A stretch of 64,000 nucleotides of DNA from JANSYL01 sp965229695 (GCA_965229695.1 OZ245921.1:1550001-1614000); one strand, 5' to 3'. Counted from the stretch's first letter, positions 8,169 through 17,485 are shown. Numbers and translations: made by a program. Notes: generated by a model not told the origin, from the sequence alone.

Positions 8169-9272
8169 ATGCCTGAGACCATTCCAGCCACCATGACCGC
8201 TGTGCAGCTTGTCGGACATGGCGGCATCGAAATGCTGCACTACCGCGAAGACGTGCCCACGCCGACACCCGGTCCGGGTGAGGTGCTGATCCAGAACGCG
8301 GCGGCAGGGGTCAACAACACCGATATCAACACACGGATCGGCTGGTATTCGAAAAAGGTGACGGAAGAGACCAATACCGGCGGAGCCGAAGGGTTTGACG
8401 AGCTTGATGAAGATGATGCCAGCTGGTCGGGGACACCGCTGACGTTTCCACGCATACAGGGGGCCGATGTCTGTGGCCACATCGTGGCGGTGGGCGGCGG
8501 CGTTGACCCCGCGCGCATGGGGGAACGTGTTCTGGTGCGCAACATGCTGCGCAGCTATGTGGATTATCGGCCTTATGAATGTTGGACCATCGGTTCGGAA
8601 TGTGACGGCGGCTTTGCACAGTTCACCGTGGCCCCGGCCCGCGAAAGCCACAAGGTGACTTGCGACTGGACAGATGCGGAGCTCGCCTCGATCCCGTGTG
8701 CCTATTCCACGGCTGAGAACATGTTGCACCGCGCGCAGGTTGGTGCAGAGACAGTGTTGGTCACAGGCGCCTCCGGTGGCGTTGGGTCGGCGGCAGTTCA
8801 ACTGGCCAAACGGCGTGGCGCCCATGTGGTAGCGCTCGCCTCAGAAACCAAAGTGGATGACGTTCTGGCCCTCGGTGCCGACCGCGTGATCGACCGCAAC
8901 GCGAACCTAGTTTCAGAATTGGGTAGTGGCGCAATCGACGTGGTGGTTGATCTTGTGGCGGGCGATCAATGGCCCAGTTTTCTTGAGGTGCTCAAGCACG
9001 GCGGACGCTACGCAACGGCGGGGGCCATCGCGGGACCAATCTCAGAGATTGATGTACGGACCCTTTACCTCAAGGACCTCACTCTGTTCGGATGCACCTT
9101 TCAGGAAGACGCGGTTTTCGAAAATCTGATCAGCTACATCGAACGCGGCGAAATTCGCCCGGTTGTTGCCAAGACCTATCCATTGTTCGACATCGCAACG
9201 GCTCAGGAGGAATTTTTGTCTAAGCAGCACACAGGAAAACTCGTTCTGATCCCGCCAGCCTTGGGCAAGTGA
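8169..9272 (+). CDS. MDR-superfamily zinc-type alcohol dehydrogenase/quinone oxidoreductase-like protein
   Basis: This 367-residue protein has a GroES-like N-terminal fold with GPGEVLIQ near residue 35 and PRIQGADVCGHIVAVG near residues 98-113. It has a Rossmann domain with TGASGGVGSAAVQLAKR near residues 200-216. An insertion rich in acidic residues (EGFDELDEDDASWSG) follows the substrate region. It probably reduces or oxidises a carbonyl or alcohol with NAD(P)H. A full set of structural-zinc cysteines is not evident, so a quinone-oxidoreductase-type member is possible. It is divergent from the LysR gene. No substrate can be named. Confidence 0.87.
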   Translation: MPETIPATMTAVQLVGHGGIEMLHYREDVPTPTPGPGEVLIQNAAAGVNNTDINTRIGWYSKKVTEETNTGGAEGFDELDEDDASWSGTPLTFPRIQGADVCGHIVAVGGGVDPARMGERVLVRNMLRSYVDYRPYECWTIGSECDGGFAQFTVAPARESHKVTCDWTDAELASIPCAYSTAENMLHRAQVGAETVLVTGASGGVGSAAVQLAKRRGAHVVALASETKVDDVLALGADRVIDRNANLVSELGSGAIDVVVDLVAGDQWPSFLEVLKHGGRYATAGAIAGPISEIDVRTLYLKDLTLFGCTFQEDAVFENLISYIERGEIRPVVAKTYPLFDIATAQEEFLSKQHTGKLVLIPPALGK

Positions 9273-9717
9273 GGTTGCTCCAAAGCTGCCAGGTCTCCCA
9301 GAGAGGATTACGCCATTGATAGCCTCGCGTGCCAACGGCAGAGTCGTCTAAGGCCGTAACAATCGGATCAGGCTGCGGCGACTGCAGTATTTCGGTTCTA
9401 CAGAAATCGGCTCCTGTCAAAATCCGGTTTGATGATAAGCCCAGCGCCACCACAAGGAACTTGCTGGGTATGCGAACAATTGCCGCGTCAGCGAAGGCTC
9501 AAAATCGAATGACGGCAAAGTCCCGCAGTCCTGACAGACGCCAAGGGCGGGATTCAGCAGGTGCAGCGAGTGTCAGCAATGCGGATGCGACCGCAGCATC
9601 CATACCAGGCGGCAAAGGTCGGCTATGGGCCGGGACCACCGAACTCACCAAACCTGGCGATCCCGAAGAGCAGACGCCGATCCTCTGTTAAGCACAACAC
9701 ATCCGCGACGGAGTTTC
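9273..9717. other. Intergenic stretch, no gene recognised
   Basis: About 445 bases between convergent genes. A 120-codon frame at 9329-9691 on the plus strand is low-complexity, lacks a ribosome-binding site and resembles no family known to me. I treat it as non-coding. Confidence 0.5.
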
Positions 9718-11106
9718 TCAAGGTATATTGATCTGGCGTTCAGAAGATCTCGGGATCGACATTCGAACCACTAGCCCGAAACCGCCGTTTCCAGACAACT
9801 CAAGGTGTCCGCCATGCGCTTCCGCAACAGCGTTGGCGATTGGCAGGCCCAGGCCGCTGCCGGAGCCTGGTGATACTTGCCCAAACCGCGACAGCGCGGT
9901 TTCGTATTTGCTTGGGTCGATCCCTTGGCCGTTATCCCCGACCGTGATCGTCCTATTTTGGTCGGAGGTTCCGAGCTCAACCTCTATCTCGCTCAGTGCA
10001 TCGCCGCCGTGGTGAAGGGCATTTGCGATGAGGTTTTCTATGGCCTGTTCCAGCAGGGTCCGATCCGCGCGAACCTGCGCTGGTTGTTCGCTTGCCAGAA
10101 GCCGCAGGTGAACACCGCGCTCATCTGCCCGTCGCCGCTGGCGCGCCACAACGTCATCCAAGACGTCGACCAGATCTTCGAGTGGCAGGTCCTCCACCGG
10201 TGGCGCCGATCTGGCCCGCTCGAATGCCAGCAAGTCTTCGGTCAGTTTCGCCGCATGTGACGCAGCCTCGGTCAAATCCGCGGATCGTGCCTTGAAATCC
10301 TCCTGTGTCTTCGACGCAGCGACAGCTTCCGACAGCGCGACAACACCCGATATTGGATTGCGCAGCTGGTGGGCGGCGTCTGAAATGAAGCTGTCTTTTG
10401 CCCGAATGGTCGCGGACATCTCCGAGAAAAGCGCGTTGAGGCGACCGACAATCCCTTGGACCTCCTCAGGAATGGGCCGCCCAATTGGGGTCAGATCCTG
10501 GGATGACCGGCGGGCGATCGCCTGCTCCAGATCAAGAAGCGGCCCCATCCCCAGACGAACCCCGAACCAGACAATCAGCGCAACGGCGGCAACAAGTGTG
10601 GCCATCACCGCATAGGTCCGCCGCGAGAGGCTTTGCACAAAGCCATCGCGCAAGGCCAAATCCTGCCAAACTGTGAAGGTGAAATCGCCAGAGAGCCCGT
10701 CGATATCCATTCGGTCCGTGAAGCGAACAGCACGCACGGGGCGGCCCTGATAGCGCGCGTCGAAATAGATATAGTCCTCCGTCTCCAACACCCCGGACGG
10801 GACTGGCGGCGTGGCAAATCCTGTGACAAAGACGCCATCGGGTGCGTAGACGTGGTAGAATACCCGACCGCCTGAGGTGTTGCGCAGAAGATCACGCGTG
10901 TCCTGGCTGAGTGCATCGCCGCCACTGGTGGCTGTGTCCCGGGAGATACCCAGCGCCGTCACCAATAGGGATCGGTCAAATCGGTCGGCCGCGCGAGCCT
11001 GGGCGTCTTCCGCCGCCCAAATCGCGACAGCGGCGGAAATTCCCAGAAGCGGGACCAGGATGATGATCGTCAGCCGAAGCCGAAGCGAGAGGGTGCGGGT
11101 CATCAT
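9718..11106 (-). CDS. TctE-like sensor histidine kinase
   Basis: This 462-residue kinase has an N-terminal membrane segment (LRLTIIILVPLLGISAAVAI), a periplasmic domain of about 130 residues and a second membrane segment near residue 165. A HAMP-like linker and the phospho-acceptor helix SDAAHQLRNPISGVVAL near residue 245 follow. The ATPase domain has NLIANALHHG, GDNGQGID and GSGLGLPIAN. It overlaps the response-regulator stop by 4 bases, so the two are translationally coupled. Lying divergent from a tctC/tctAB locus, it probably senses the tricarboxylate-type substrate in the periplasm and activates the transporter through its partner. Confidence 0.93.
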   Translation of the reverse strand: MMTRTLSLRLRLTIIILVPLLGISAAVAIWAAEDAQARAADRFDRSLLVTALGISRDTATSGGDALSQDTRDLLRNTSGGRVFYHVYAPDGVFVTGFATPPVPSGVLETEDYIYFDARYQGRPVRAVRFTDRMDIDGLSGDFTFTVWQDLALRDGFVQSLSRRTYAVMATLVAAVALIVWFGVRLGMGPLLDLEQAIARRSSQDLTPIGRPIPEEVQGIVGRLNALFSEMSATIRAKDSFISDAAHQLRNPISGVVALSEAVAASKTQEDFKARSADLTEAASHAAKLTEDLLAFERARSAPPVEDLPLEDLVDVLDDVVARQRRRADERGVHLRLLASEQPAQVRADRTLLEQAIENLIANALHHGGDALSEIEVELGTSDQNRTITVGDNGQGIDPSKYETALSRFGQVSPGSGSGLGLPIANAVAEAHGGHLELSGNGGFGLVVRMSIPRSSERQINIP

Positions 11107-11771
11107 GCGGCCTCGGACATCGCATATCCAATGCCGCGGCGGACAGATATCTTGATGCCAAATCCCTTAATGCGCTTCCGCAGGCGAGACACATATACTT
11201 CGACAACCGCCTCTTCCACATCGCTGCCGGTGCCATACATGCTGTCGAGCAATTGTTGTTTGGAGACAAAACGACCACGCGCGCCGAGCAAGGTCTCAAA
11301 GAGAGCTACCTCCCGACGCGGCACCGAGAGGTCGCCATCGGGGCCAAGTACCGCCCTGGCCTTTGGATCGAAAATCAGCGGGCCAATCCTGTGTAGATCG
11401 GGATCGGTTGTCGGCGGCCGCCGGCTGAGCGCCCGAAGACGCGCGCTCAGTTCATCCATCTCAAATGGCTTCGACAGGTAGTCATCCGCGCCCGCATCAA
11501 GGCCGACAACCTTGTCATCCAACTCCGATTGTGCCGTCAACAACAGGACTGGGCGCTGATCCCCCCTTGCGCGCATCGCAGCCAAAACCTCCAAACCGCC
11601 CATGCTCGGGAGCTTGATGTCCAAGATCACAAGGTCCGCGCCATCCTCTCGCAGATATAGATCAGCCTCGGCCCCATCATGTAGAAGATCGACGGCATGT
11701 CCTTCGTCCTGGAGCCGGTATGCGATGCCTTTCGCTACCGATACATTGTCTTCGACTATGACAATACGCAT
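11103..11771 (-). CDS. TctD-like OmpR-family response regulator
   Basis: This 222-residue protein has an N-terminal receiver domain with the acidic pocket VEDN near residue 6, the phosphorylated Asp in VILDIKLPS near residue 51, and K in LSKPFEMDEL near residue 101. A C-terminal OmpR-type winged helix follows, containing VSRLRKRI. Its 3' end overlaps the kinase start by 4 bases. The gene is divergent from tctC, with about 128 bases between the starts for promoter and binding sites. It is likely to activate the TctC/TctAB locus. Confidence 0.93.
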   Translation of the reverse strand: MRIVIVEDNVSVAKGIAYRLQDEGHAVDLLHDGAEADLYLREDGADLVILDIKLPSMGGLEVLAAMRARGDQRPVLLLTAQSELDDKVVGLDAGADDYLSKPFEMDELSARLRALSRRPPTTDPDLHRIGPLIFDPKARAVLGPDGDLSVPRREVALFETLLGARGRFVSKQQLLDSMYGTGSDVEEAVVEVYVSRLRKRIKGFGIKISVRRGIGYAMSEAA

Positions 11772-11899
11772 GAAATTTTTTTACCGATGAAAGGTTCGTG
11801 AAAGATTGGCATTGAACTCTTCGCTCATCAAGGCGGCGATGGAATGCCGTCTCGGTGAGACGCGCTGGGTTGGGAGGCCCCGCGCATTGGGAGGAAAAA

Positions 11900-13000
11900 A
11901 TGCAGACTATCTTCAAGCGCTCCACCGCGCTTTTGGCAACTGTTTCAGCCTTGGGTCTTGCGGCACCCGCGCTTGCAGACGGCCATGGGCTCGACCTTTC
12001 GGGGGAAACCGTTGAATGGATCATTCCGTTCTCGGAAACCGGTGGCTCGGCCCGGTGGGCGAATTTCTATGCGCCGCTCCTGAGTGAGGCCCTGCCCGGC
12101 AACCCAACCGTTGTTGTGACCTTCATGCCGGGGGCCGGCTCGACCCGCGGCGCGAACCACTTCCAGGAACAGGAATATGACGACGGGACGCTGATCTTCG
12201 GAACCTCGGGCTCGACCCAGTTCCCCTATCTGCTGAACGATCCGCGCGTCCGTTATGAATACGGTGACTGGAATGTGGTTTTGGCCTCCGGCACCGGCGG
12301 TGTGGCCTATCTTCCGGCTGATCTGGCCGCAGAGCTTGACGCCGGTGGCGTCGAGGCTCTTTTGGACGAAAACTTCATCTATGGCAGTCAGGGGGCGACG
12401 CGCCTTGATCTGGTGCCACTTCTGGCTTGGGAGATGTTGGGCCTGAACGTAGAGCCGGTCTTTGGCATCGAAGGCCGCGGCGATGGCCGTCTGATGTTCG
12501 AACGCGGCGAGGCCAATATCGATTACCAGACCTCCTCGTCCTTCCTGTCAGGCGTGACGCCACTGGTCGAGGCCGGGACCGCCGTGCCATGGTTCGCCTT
12601 TGGTGCGCTGGACGCGGATGGCAATGTTGTGCGGGACCCGACCTTCCCCGACATGCCGAGCTTCGCCGAGGTTTGTGAAGCCGCGCCCTCCTGCGAAACC
12701 TCGGGCCCGGAATGGGATGCTTGGCTCGCCTTCTTCACGGCGGGTTTCCCGGCCCAGAAGATGGTGTTCCTGCCCGCAGGCGCGCCGCAAGAGGCGATCG
12801 ACACCTATAGTGCGGCCTTCCGCGCAATCACCGAGCGGGCGGATTTCGCCGAAATCTCCGAGGCCCGGCTTGGCGTCTATCCGCAGATGACAGGTGATGC
12901 AGCGCAGACCGCGCTTGAAAGCGCCACGGCGGTGCCGGAAGAAGCGCAGACCTTCGTGATCGACTGGCTGGCTGAGCGCTACGGCGTCGTGCTGGAGTAA
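11900..13000 (+). CDS. Tripartite tricarboxylate transporter substrate-binding protein (TctC family)
   Basis: This is a 366-residue periplasmic binding protein. ATG 11900 follows a clear GGGAGG ribosome-binding site. The N-terminus is a Sec signal peptide (MQTIFKRSTALLATVSALGL...) probably cleaved after ALA. The mature start, LSGETVEWIIPFSETGGSAR, has the TctC landmark of a beta strand followed by a glycine-rich loop, and VVTFMPGAGSTRGANHF follows. It captures the substrate for the TctA-TctB permease encoded next. A 9-bp stem-loop separates the two genes and may keep this mRNA more abundant. Confidence 0.92.
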   Translation: MQTIFKRSTALLATVSALGLAAPALADGHGLDLSGETVEWIIPFSETGGSARWANFYAPLLSEALPGNPTVVVTFMPGAGSTRGANHFQEQEYDDGTLIFGTSGSTQFPYLLNDPRVRYEYGDWNVVLASGTGGVAYLPADLAAELDAGGVEALLDENFIYGSQGATRLDLVPLLAWEMLGLNVEPVFGIEGRGDGRLMFERGEANIDYQTSSSFLSGVTPLVEAGTAVPWFAFGALDADGNVVRDPTFPDMPSFAEVCEAAPSCETSGPEWDAWLAFFTAGFPAQKMVFLPAGAPQEAIDTYSAAFRAITERADFAEISEARLGVYPQMTGDAAQTALESATAVPEEAQTFVIDWLAERYGVVLE

Positions 13001-13013
13001 CAGCGGCATCAGG

Positions 13014-13035
13014 CGCCCCCAACCGCTTGGGGGCG
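13014..13035. other. Intercistronic stem-loop after tctC
   Basis: CGCCCCCAA and TTGGGGGCG form a perfect 9-bp stem with a 4-base loop, between the binding-protein stop and the permease start. There is no T-run, so full termination is unlikely. It is probably a processing or stability element favouring the binding-protein transcript, like the hairpin at 2673-2693. Confidence 0.6.
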
Positions 13036-13066
13036 TCGTCATTTCCAAGAAATCGGGGAGGCCGCC

Positions 13067-15094
13067 ATGGACCTCTTTGCGGCAGCATTGCCCGCGCTCA
13101 ACGAAGCGTTCGGGATGATCCTTCAACCCATTGTCCTGGGATATCTCGTCCTGGGCGTTGTTATGGGCCTTTGTATAGGCGTCTTCCCCGGGCTCGGCGG
13201 CATTGCCGGCCTTTCCCTGCTCTTACCCTTCATGTTCGGGATGGAGCCGCTTTATGGCCTGGCGCTGATGGTCGGGATGGTCGCAGTTGTGCCGACATCG
13301 GACACATTCGCAAGTGTGCTTATGGGCATTCCGGGGTCGTCGGCCAGCCAGGCAACGGTCCTTGACGGCTTTCCCTTGGCCAAGAAAGGCCAAGCCGCTC
13401 GGGCGCTTTCGGCGGCATTCACCTCGTCCCTCTTCGGCGGCCTTTTGGGCGCGACCTTTCTGACATTCTTCATCCTGGCCGCGCGCCCGATTGTGCTGGC
13501 CTTCCAGACGCCAGAACTTCTGATGGTCACAATCTTCGGTTTATCGATGGTTGGGATTCTAGCTGGTCGGGTGGCGATCAAAGGCATTGTCGCGGCGTGT
13601 TTGGGCCTGCTGATCGGCACTATCGGCGAAGGCGCCGCATCGGGTGAGCTACGCATGGCGACCTATGACATGCCGTATCTCGTCGACGGCTTCAAACTGG
13701 TGATCGTGGGCCTTGCCATCTTCGCGGTTCCCGAGATCATCGCACTTCTGCGCCAGGACAAAGCGATTGCCGACCGACAGGTCCTGGGCGGCGGTTGGCT
13801 GACCGGCGTCAAGGACTGGTGGGCGAACAAATGGCTGTCGATCCGCTGCTCGCTCATCGGTGTTGCGGTGGGCGTGATCCCGGGGCTTGGAGGGTCTGTG
13901 GTCGATTGGATCGCCTATGGCCATGCGGTCCAGACATCCAAGGACAAATCCCAATTCGGTTCGGGCGACATTCGCGGTGTGGTGGGGCCGGAAAGCTCCA
14001 ACAATGCCAAGGAGGGCGGGGGCCTGGTCCCAACACTCCTTTTCGGCATTCCCGGATCGGGCTCGATGGCGATCTTCATCTCTGGCATCGCGCTTCTGGG
14101 CACGGGCCAGATCGAAGTTGGCCCCTCGATGATCAACAACAACCTCAATTTCACCTATGCGATTGTTTGGCTCCTCGCGCTCGCCAATGTCGTCGGCACC
14201 CTTATCTGCATCGCTGCGGCGGGGGGCATTGCGCGGCTGACGAATATCCGTTTCGCGCTCTTGGCGCCGTTCCTTTTCATGATCATCGCGTTCGCCGCGT
14301 TTCAATCGCGGCAATCGATCTGGGACCTCGTCGCTCTGTTCGGCATCGGGCTGGTGGGCATATTGATGCGGCGGTTCGACTGGTCGCGGCCGGCCTTCCT
14401 GATCGGCTTTGTCCTTTCGGCACCTGCCGAGCGCTACACCAACCAGGCCTATCAGATCGCAAGCTCCCGCTTTCGGCGGAGCTTCGAGGAGGGGCTCGAT
14501 TACATCTTCAGCCCGATTGTGATCGTGCTCATCATTATCACGCTGATTTCGGTTATCGTCGGCCTGCGGCAGGCAAAGAACATCCAGGCCGAGGGCGATG
14601 TGAACTCAGGCGGAAAACGGGCGCCGTTAGTCTTCCTGCTGGCGATCACCGGGTATATCGCCCTTGCCTATACCAACGCCGCAATGATCCCGGATTTCGC
14701 CCGAACCGACCGGGTGTTCCCGGTGTTTGTCGCGACCGTGGGGCTGATCGGCTGCGCAATCCTGCTGGTGCAGATGCGGTTGAAGCGCGAGACCGATGCA
14801 CTTTTCGCCGACCGGGAGGTCGAGGACCGCGACAGCAACGCCTATGGACTTTGGGCGACTCTGGCGTGGTTTGCGGGCCTTCTGCTGCTGACGGCGCTTG
14901 TGGGCTTCATCCTGGCGCTTGCGGTCTTCCTTTTGATGTTCATCCGCTTCCGCGCCGGCAATCCATGGGGCTATGCCTCGATCTATACAGGTGCGGGGAT
15001 CGCCTTCATCTGCGCGATGGCGGCCACGCTCAACCGTGACTTTCCACCGGGTCTGCTGCAATCCTGGGTCGATCTGCCATGGCCGCTGACATGA
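13067..15094 (+). CDS. Fused TctA-TctB tripartite tricarboxylate transporter permease
   Basis: This is a 675-residue membrane protein, longer than TctA alone (about 500). Residues 1 to about 500 match TctA, with GVFPGLGGIAGLSLLLPF near residue 38, PTSDTFASVLMGIPGS near residue 82 and TLLFGIPGSGSMAIFISGIA near residue 324. The last 150 residues add four or so hydrophobic segments with the layout of the small TctB subunit, which is normally a separate gene placed before TctA. No separate tctB is seen in the locus, which supports a functional fusion. Substrate translocation across the inner membrane is its role. Its stop overlaps the next start by 4 bases. Confidence 0.92.
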   Translation: MDLFAAALPALNEAFGMILQPIVLGYLVLGVVMGLCIGVFPGLGGIAGLSLLLPFMFGMEPLYGLALMVGMVAVVPTSDTFASVLMGIPGSSASQATVLDGFPLAKKGQAARALSAAFTSSLFGGLLGATFLTFFILAARPIVLAFQTPELLMVTIFGLSMVGILAGRVAIKGIVAACLGLLIGTIGEGAASGELRMATYDMPYLVDGFKLVIVGLAIFAVPEIIALLRQDKAIADRQVLGGGWLTGVKDWWANKWLSIRCSLIGVAVGVIPGLGGSVVDWIAYGHAVQTSKDKSQFGSGDIRGVVGPESSNNAKEGGGLVPTLLFGIPGSGSMAIFISGIALLGTGQIEVGPSMINNNLNFTYAIVWLLALANVVGTLICIAAAGGIARLTNIRFALLAPFLFMIIAFAAFQSRQSIWDLVALFGIGLVGILMRRFDWSRPAFLIGFVLSAPAERYTNQAYQIASSRFRRSFEEGLDYIFSPIVIVLIIITLISVIVGLRQAKNIQAEGDVNSGGKRAPLVFLLAITGYIALAYTNAAMIPDFARTDRVFPVFVATVGLIGCAILLVQMRLKRETDALFADREVEDRDSNAYGLWATLAWFAGLLLLTALVGFILALAVFLLMFIRFRAGNPWGYASIYTGAGIAFICAMAATLNRDFPPGLLQSWVDLPWPLT

Positions 15095-16176
15095 GCCAGT
15101 CGGCCATCCCCTTCTGGTTCCTGCGGGGCGGCACATCCCGCGGCCCCTATTTCCGCCGAAAGGATCTTCCAGAGGATCGCGATGCCCTTGCCGAGGTGCT
15201 TCTGGCCGCCCTCGGCTCGGGCCATCCGCTCAATATCGATGGAATTGGCGGTGGCGATGCTGTGACCACCAAAGTCGCCATGCTGTCACAGTCGGACGAT
15301 CCATCGATCGATATCGACTATTTCTTCGCCCAGGTCGGGGTCGAGGATCGGCGCGTTGATTTCAAACCGACCTGTGGGAACATTCTGTCCGGCGTTGGTC
15401 CGGCGGCGATCGAGATGGGATTGATCACGACAACAGAGCCTATCACCAGGGTCCGCATCCGGGCCGTGAACACCGGTGCGCGGATCGAGGCGCTGGTTGA
15501 GACGCCTGAAAGCAAAGTCCGCTACGATGGCACGGCGCAAATCGATGGCGTGCCTGGCAGCGCCGCCGCCGTCACGCTCAAATTCATGGATACGATAGGC
15601 GGCGTGACCGGCGCGTTTCTTCCCACCGGCAATCGAATCGACGAGTTCGACGGTATCGCGGTGACATGCATGGATGTGGCGATGCCGATGGTGATCGCGC
15701 GTGCCGCAGATTTTAGGCTGACAGGCCAGGAAACCGTGGATGAGTTGAGCAAGAACGCCAGGTTTTTTGCCCGGATGGAGGATATTCGCATCGCGGCGGG
15801 CCGCGCGATGGGCATGGGGGATGTCGCCCAGTCCGTGACGCCGAAATTCGGCCTTCTGGCGCCTGCCAAGGCCGGTGGCACGATTTCGACGCGTTACTTC
15901 ATGCCGTGGAAAACGCATCCGGCGCTGGCCGTCACCGGCGCCCAATGCTTGGCGGCCTCAGTCCTGACCCCTGGCACGGTGGCAGAGGGCCTGTGCGAGG
16001 CGCCAGAGGCAAGCCCGGCCACCATCGCACTTGAGCATCCTAGCGGCCAGCTTGAGGTGATCGTGGATTTTGCGCGTAAGGGTTCGGATGTAGTGATCCG
16101 TTCCGCCGGTTTGATCCGGACGGCACGCCTGCTGGCCAAAGGCGAGGTTTTGGTTCCCCAAGGGCTTGGTGTGTGA
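15091..16176 (+). CDS. PrpF/4-oxalomesaconate tautomerase-family isomerase
   Basis: This is a protein of about 361 residues with the PrpF/GalD signature near the start, FWFLRGGTSRGPYF, followed by GIGGGDAVTTKVAML and FKPTCGNILSGVGPAAIEMG. The conserved cysteine in TCGN is the likely general base. The family isomerises C=C bonds in aconitate-like tri- and dicarboxylates (2-methylaconitate in propionate use, 4-oxalomesaconate in gallate breakdown). ATG 15091 overlaps the permease stop by 4 bases and is preferred, although ATG 15079 is also in frame. Lying between a tricarboxylate importer and a TcuA-like flavoprotein, it probably interconverts aconitate isomers or a related acid. Confidence 0.88.
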   Translation: MSQSAIPFWFLRGGTSRGPYFRRKDLPEDRDALAEVLLAALGSGHPLNIDGIGGGDAVTTKVAMLSQSDDPSIDIDYFFAQVGVEDRRVDFKPTCGNILSGVGPAAIEMGLITTTEPITRVRIRAVNTGARIEALVETPESKVRYDGTAQIDGVPGSAAAVTLKFMDTIGGVTGAFLPTGNRIDEFDGIAVTCMDVAMPMVIARAADFRLTGQETVDELSKNARFFARMEDIRIAAGRAMGMGDVAQSVTPKFGLLAPAKAGGTISTRYFMPWKTHPALAVTGAQCLAASVLTPGTVAEGLCEAPEASPATIALEHPSGQLEVIVDFARKGSDVVIRSAGLIRTARLLAKGEVLVPQGLGV

Positions 16177-16189
16177 TGTCAGATAAGCT

Positions 16190-16213
16190 ATTGGTATGCC
16201 ATAGTATACAATT
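16190..16213. promoter_or_regulatory. Possible GntR/FCD-type operator
   Basis: The near-palindrome TGGTATGCCA (16192-16201) is followed after two bases by the palindrome GTATAC (16204-16209). It resembles the TGGTATACCA-type sites of FadR-branch GntR regulators. It sits in the 49-base gap before the 79-residue gene and may mark an internal promoter. No GntR gene is in the window. Confidence 0.3.
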
Positions 16214-16225
16214 GGAGGCTTTGCG

Positions 16226-16465
16226 ATGCTCAACACCCCGTCCGATCTGATTGCGGCAGCCGAAAAGCACCTTGTTTCAGCCGCCGAGGCCCTTGCCGAT
16301 GAAATGCGCGCCTATCCCACGCCGGTTTCAGGCTGCGACGCGCAATACAACCACCTGATCGCCGAACGAAACCGCGTGCATGCAGCACTCACCGCGCTGA
16401 CCGGCATACCCTTTGTGGCGACCCCGCGAACGCCTTACGAAGGCGCCGGTATCGAAAACCGATGA
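16226..16465 (+). CDS. 79-residue protein of unknown function in the tricarboxylate locus
   Basis: ATG 16226 is preceded by GGAGG at good spacing, and the stop overlaps the next gene start by 4 bases, so it is very likely translated. The sequence is predicted helical: LIAAAEKHLVSAAEALADEM, then a loop with a single cysteine (SGCDAQYNHLIAERNRVHAA), then a proline-rich tail. It has no membrane segment or signal peptide. I do not recognise the family. Its position suggests a small partner of one of the neighbouring enzymes, which is inference. Confidence 0.75.
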   Translation: MLNTPSDLIAAAEKHLVSAAEALADEMRAYPTPVSGCDAQYNHLIAERNRVHAALTALTGIPFVATPRTPYEGAGIENR

Positions 16466-17433
16466 TCGTTCACATCCTTGACGATTGGTTCGATACGCTG
16501 CGCGGACTGCCCTGCTTCGAAAAGTTGGCCGCGCATGACGTAACCGTCTGGACCGATCATGAACCGGACCCGACCCGGCTTGCCGCCCGCACCCAAGACG
16601 CCGAATGCCTCGTCTTGTTCCGCGAGCGGACCAAGATCACGCGCGACTTGCTCGACCGCCTGCCGAACCTGAAACTGATCTCCCAGAGGAGCGTCTATCC
16701 CCATATCGATGTACCGGCCTGTACGAATACCGGTGTCCTCCTTTGCTCAAACATGCATAGCGACACACCATCATACGCCGCCGCTGAGATGACATTGGCG
16801 CTGCTCCTGGCGAGCTACCGGCAGATTCCAGAACAGGTCGCCTCAATCCGCAACGGCCACTGGCAGGCCGGTGTCGGCCGGACGCTTCGGGGACGAACCC
16901 TTGGGCTCTATGGCTATGGGCGGATTGCGAAGGCGGTCGCGGGGTATGCGGAGGCGATTGGATTGGATGTCCAATGGTGGGCATCTGAGGCTGGGCGGGC
17001 ACGGGCCAAGGCGAATGGCCAGCGCGTCGCCGAAAGCCGAGAGGCGTTCTTTGCCACCTCGGATATCGTCAGCCTGCATGTCCGCCTGAAACCCGAAACG
17101 CGGGGCGCCATCACCTCGCAAGACCTTGCGCAGATGGCGCCGCGCAGCCTTTTGGTGAACACGTCCCGCGCCGGGTTGATCGAAACTGGCGCCCTTGAAG
17201 CTGAGATCGCCCGCGGGCGCATCCATGCGGCCATCGACGTCTTCGATCAGGAGCCGCTGACCGAGGCGGATCACCCGCTTCTCACGCACCCGAACATCTT
17301 GCCGACACCCCATCTGGGCTATGTCACGGAAGACGAATTTGACTTACAATTCAACGACATCTTTGACCAGGTGAACGCCTATGCGGCAGGTGCGCCGATC
17401 CACATGATCAATCCAGACATGTGGCGCCCATGA
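16462..17433 (+). CDS. D-2-hydroxyacid dehydrogenase
   Basis: This 323-residue protein has the D-isomer 2-hydroxyacid dehydrogenase layout. The NAD-binding loop is GLYGYGRIAKAVAGYAEAIG near residue 150. The catalytic arginine region is VNTSRAGLIETGAL near residue 230, the glutamate lies in DVFDQEPL near residue 260, and the histidine in TPHLGYVTEDEF near residue 282. It would interconvert a 2-oxoacid and a D-2-hydroxyacid with NAD(P)H. It overlaps the 79-residue gene by 4 bases. Together with the isomerase and flavoprotein it suggests breakdown of a hydroxylated tri- or dicarboxylate. The true substrate is unknown. Confidence 0.9.
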   Translation: MIVHILDDWFDTLRGLPCFEKLAAHDVTVWTDHEPDPTRLAARTQDAECLVLFRERTKITRDLLDRLPNLKLISQRSVYPHIDVPACTNTGVLLCSNMHSDTPSYAAAEMTLALLLASYRQIPEQVASIRNGHWQAGVGRTLRGRTLGLYGYGRIAKAVAGYAEAIGLDVQWWASEAGRARAKANGQRVAESREAFFATSDIVSLHVRLKPETRGAITSQDLAQMAPRSLLVNTSRAGLIETGALEAEIARGRIHAAIDVFDQEPLTEADHPLLTHPNILPTPHLGYVTEDEFDLQFNDIFDQVNAYAAGAPIHMINPDMWRP

Positions 17434-17485
17434 TCCTACGTGGCAGACCAGTCGACCCTCAACGCAACAATGAAAGTCTCATCTC

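Noticed and set aside
9329..9691. 120-codon frame between convergent genes
   Set aside because: No ribosome-binding site, low-complexity translation and no recognisable motif.
13795..15039. 414-codon plus-strand frame inside the TctA-TctB gene
   Set aside because: Out-of-frame shadow of a clear membrane permease; its translation lacks hydrophobic segments and looks random.
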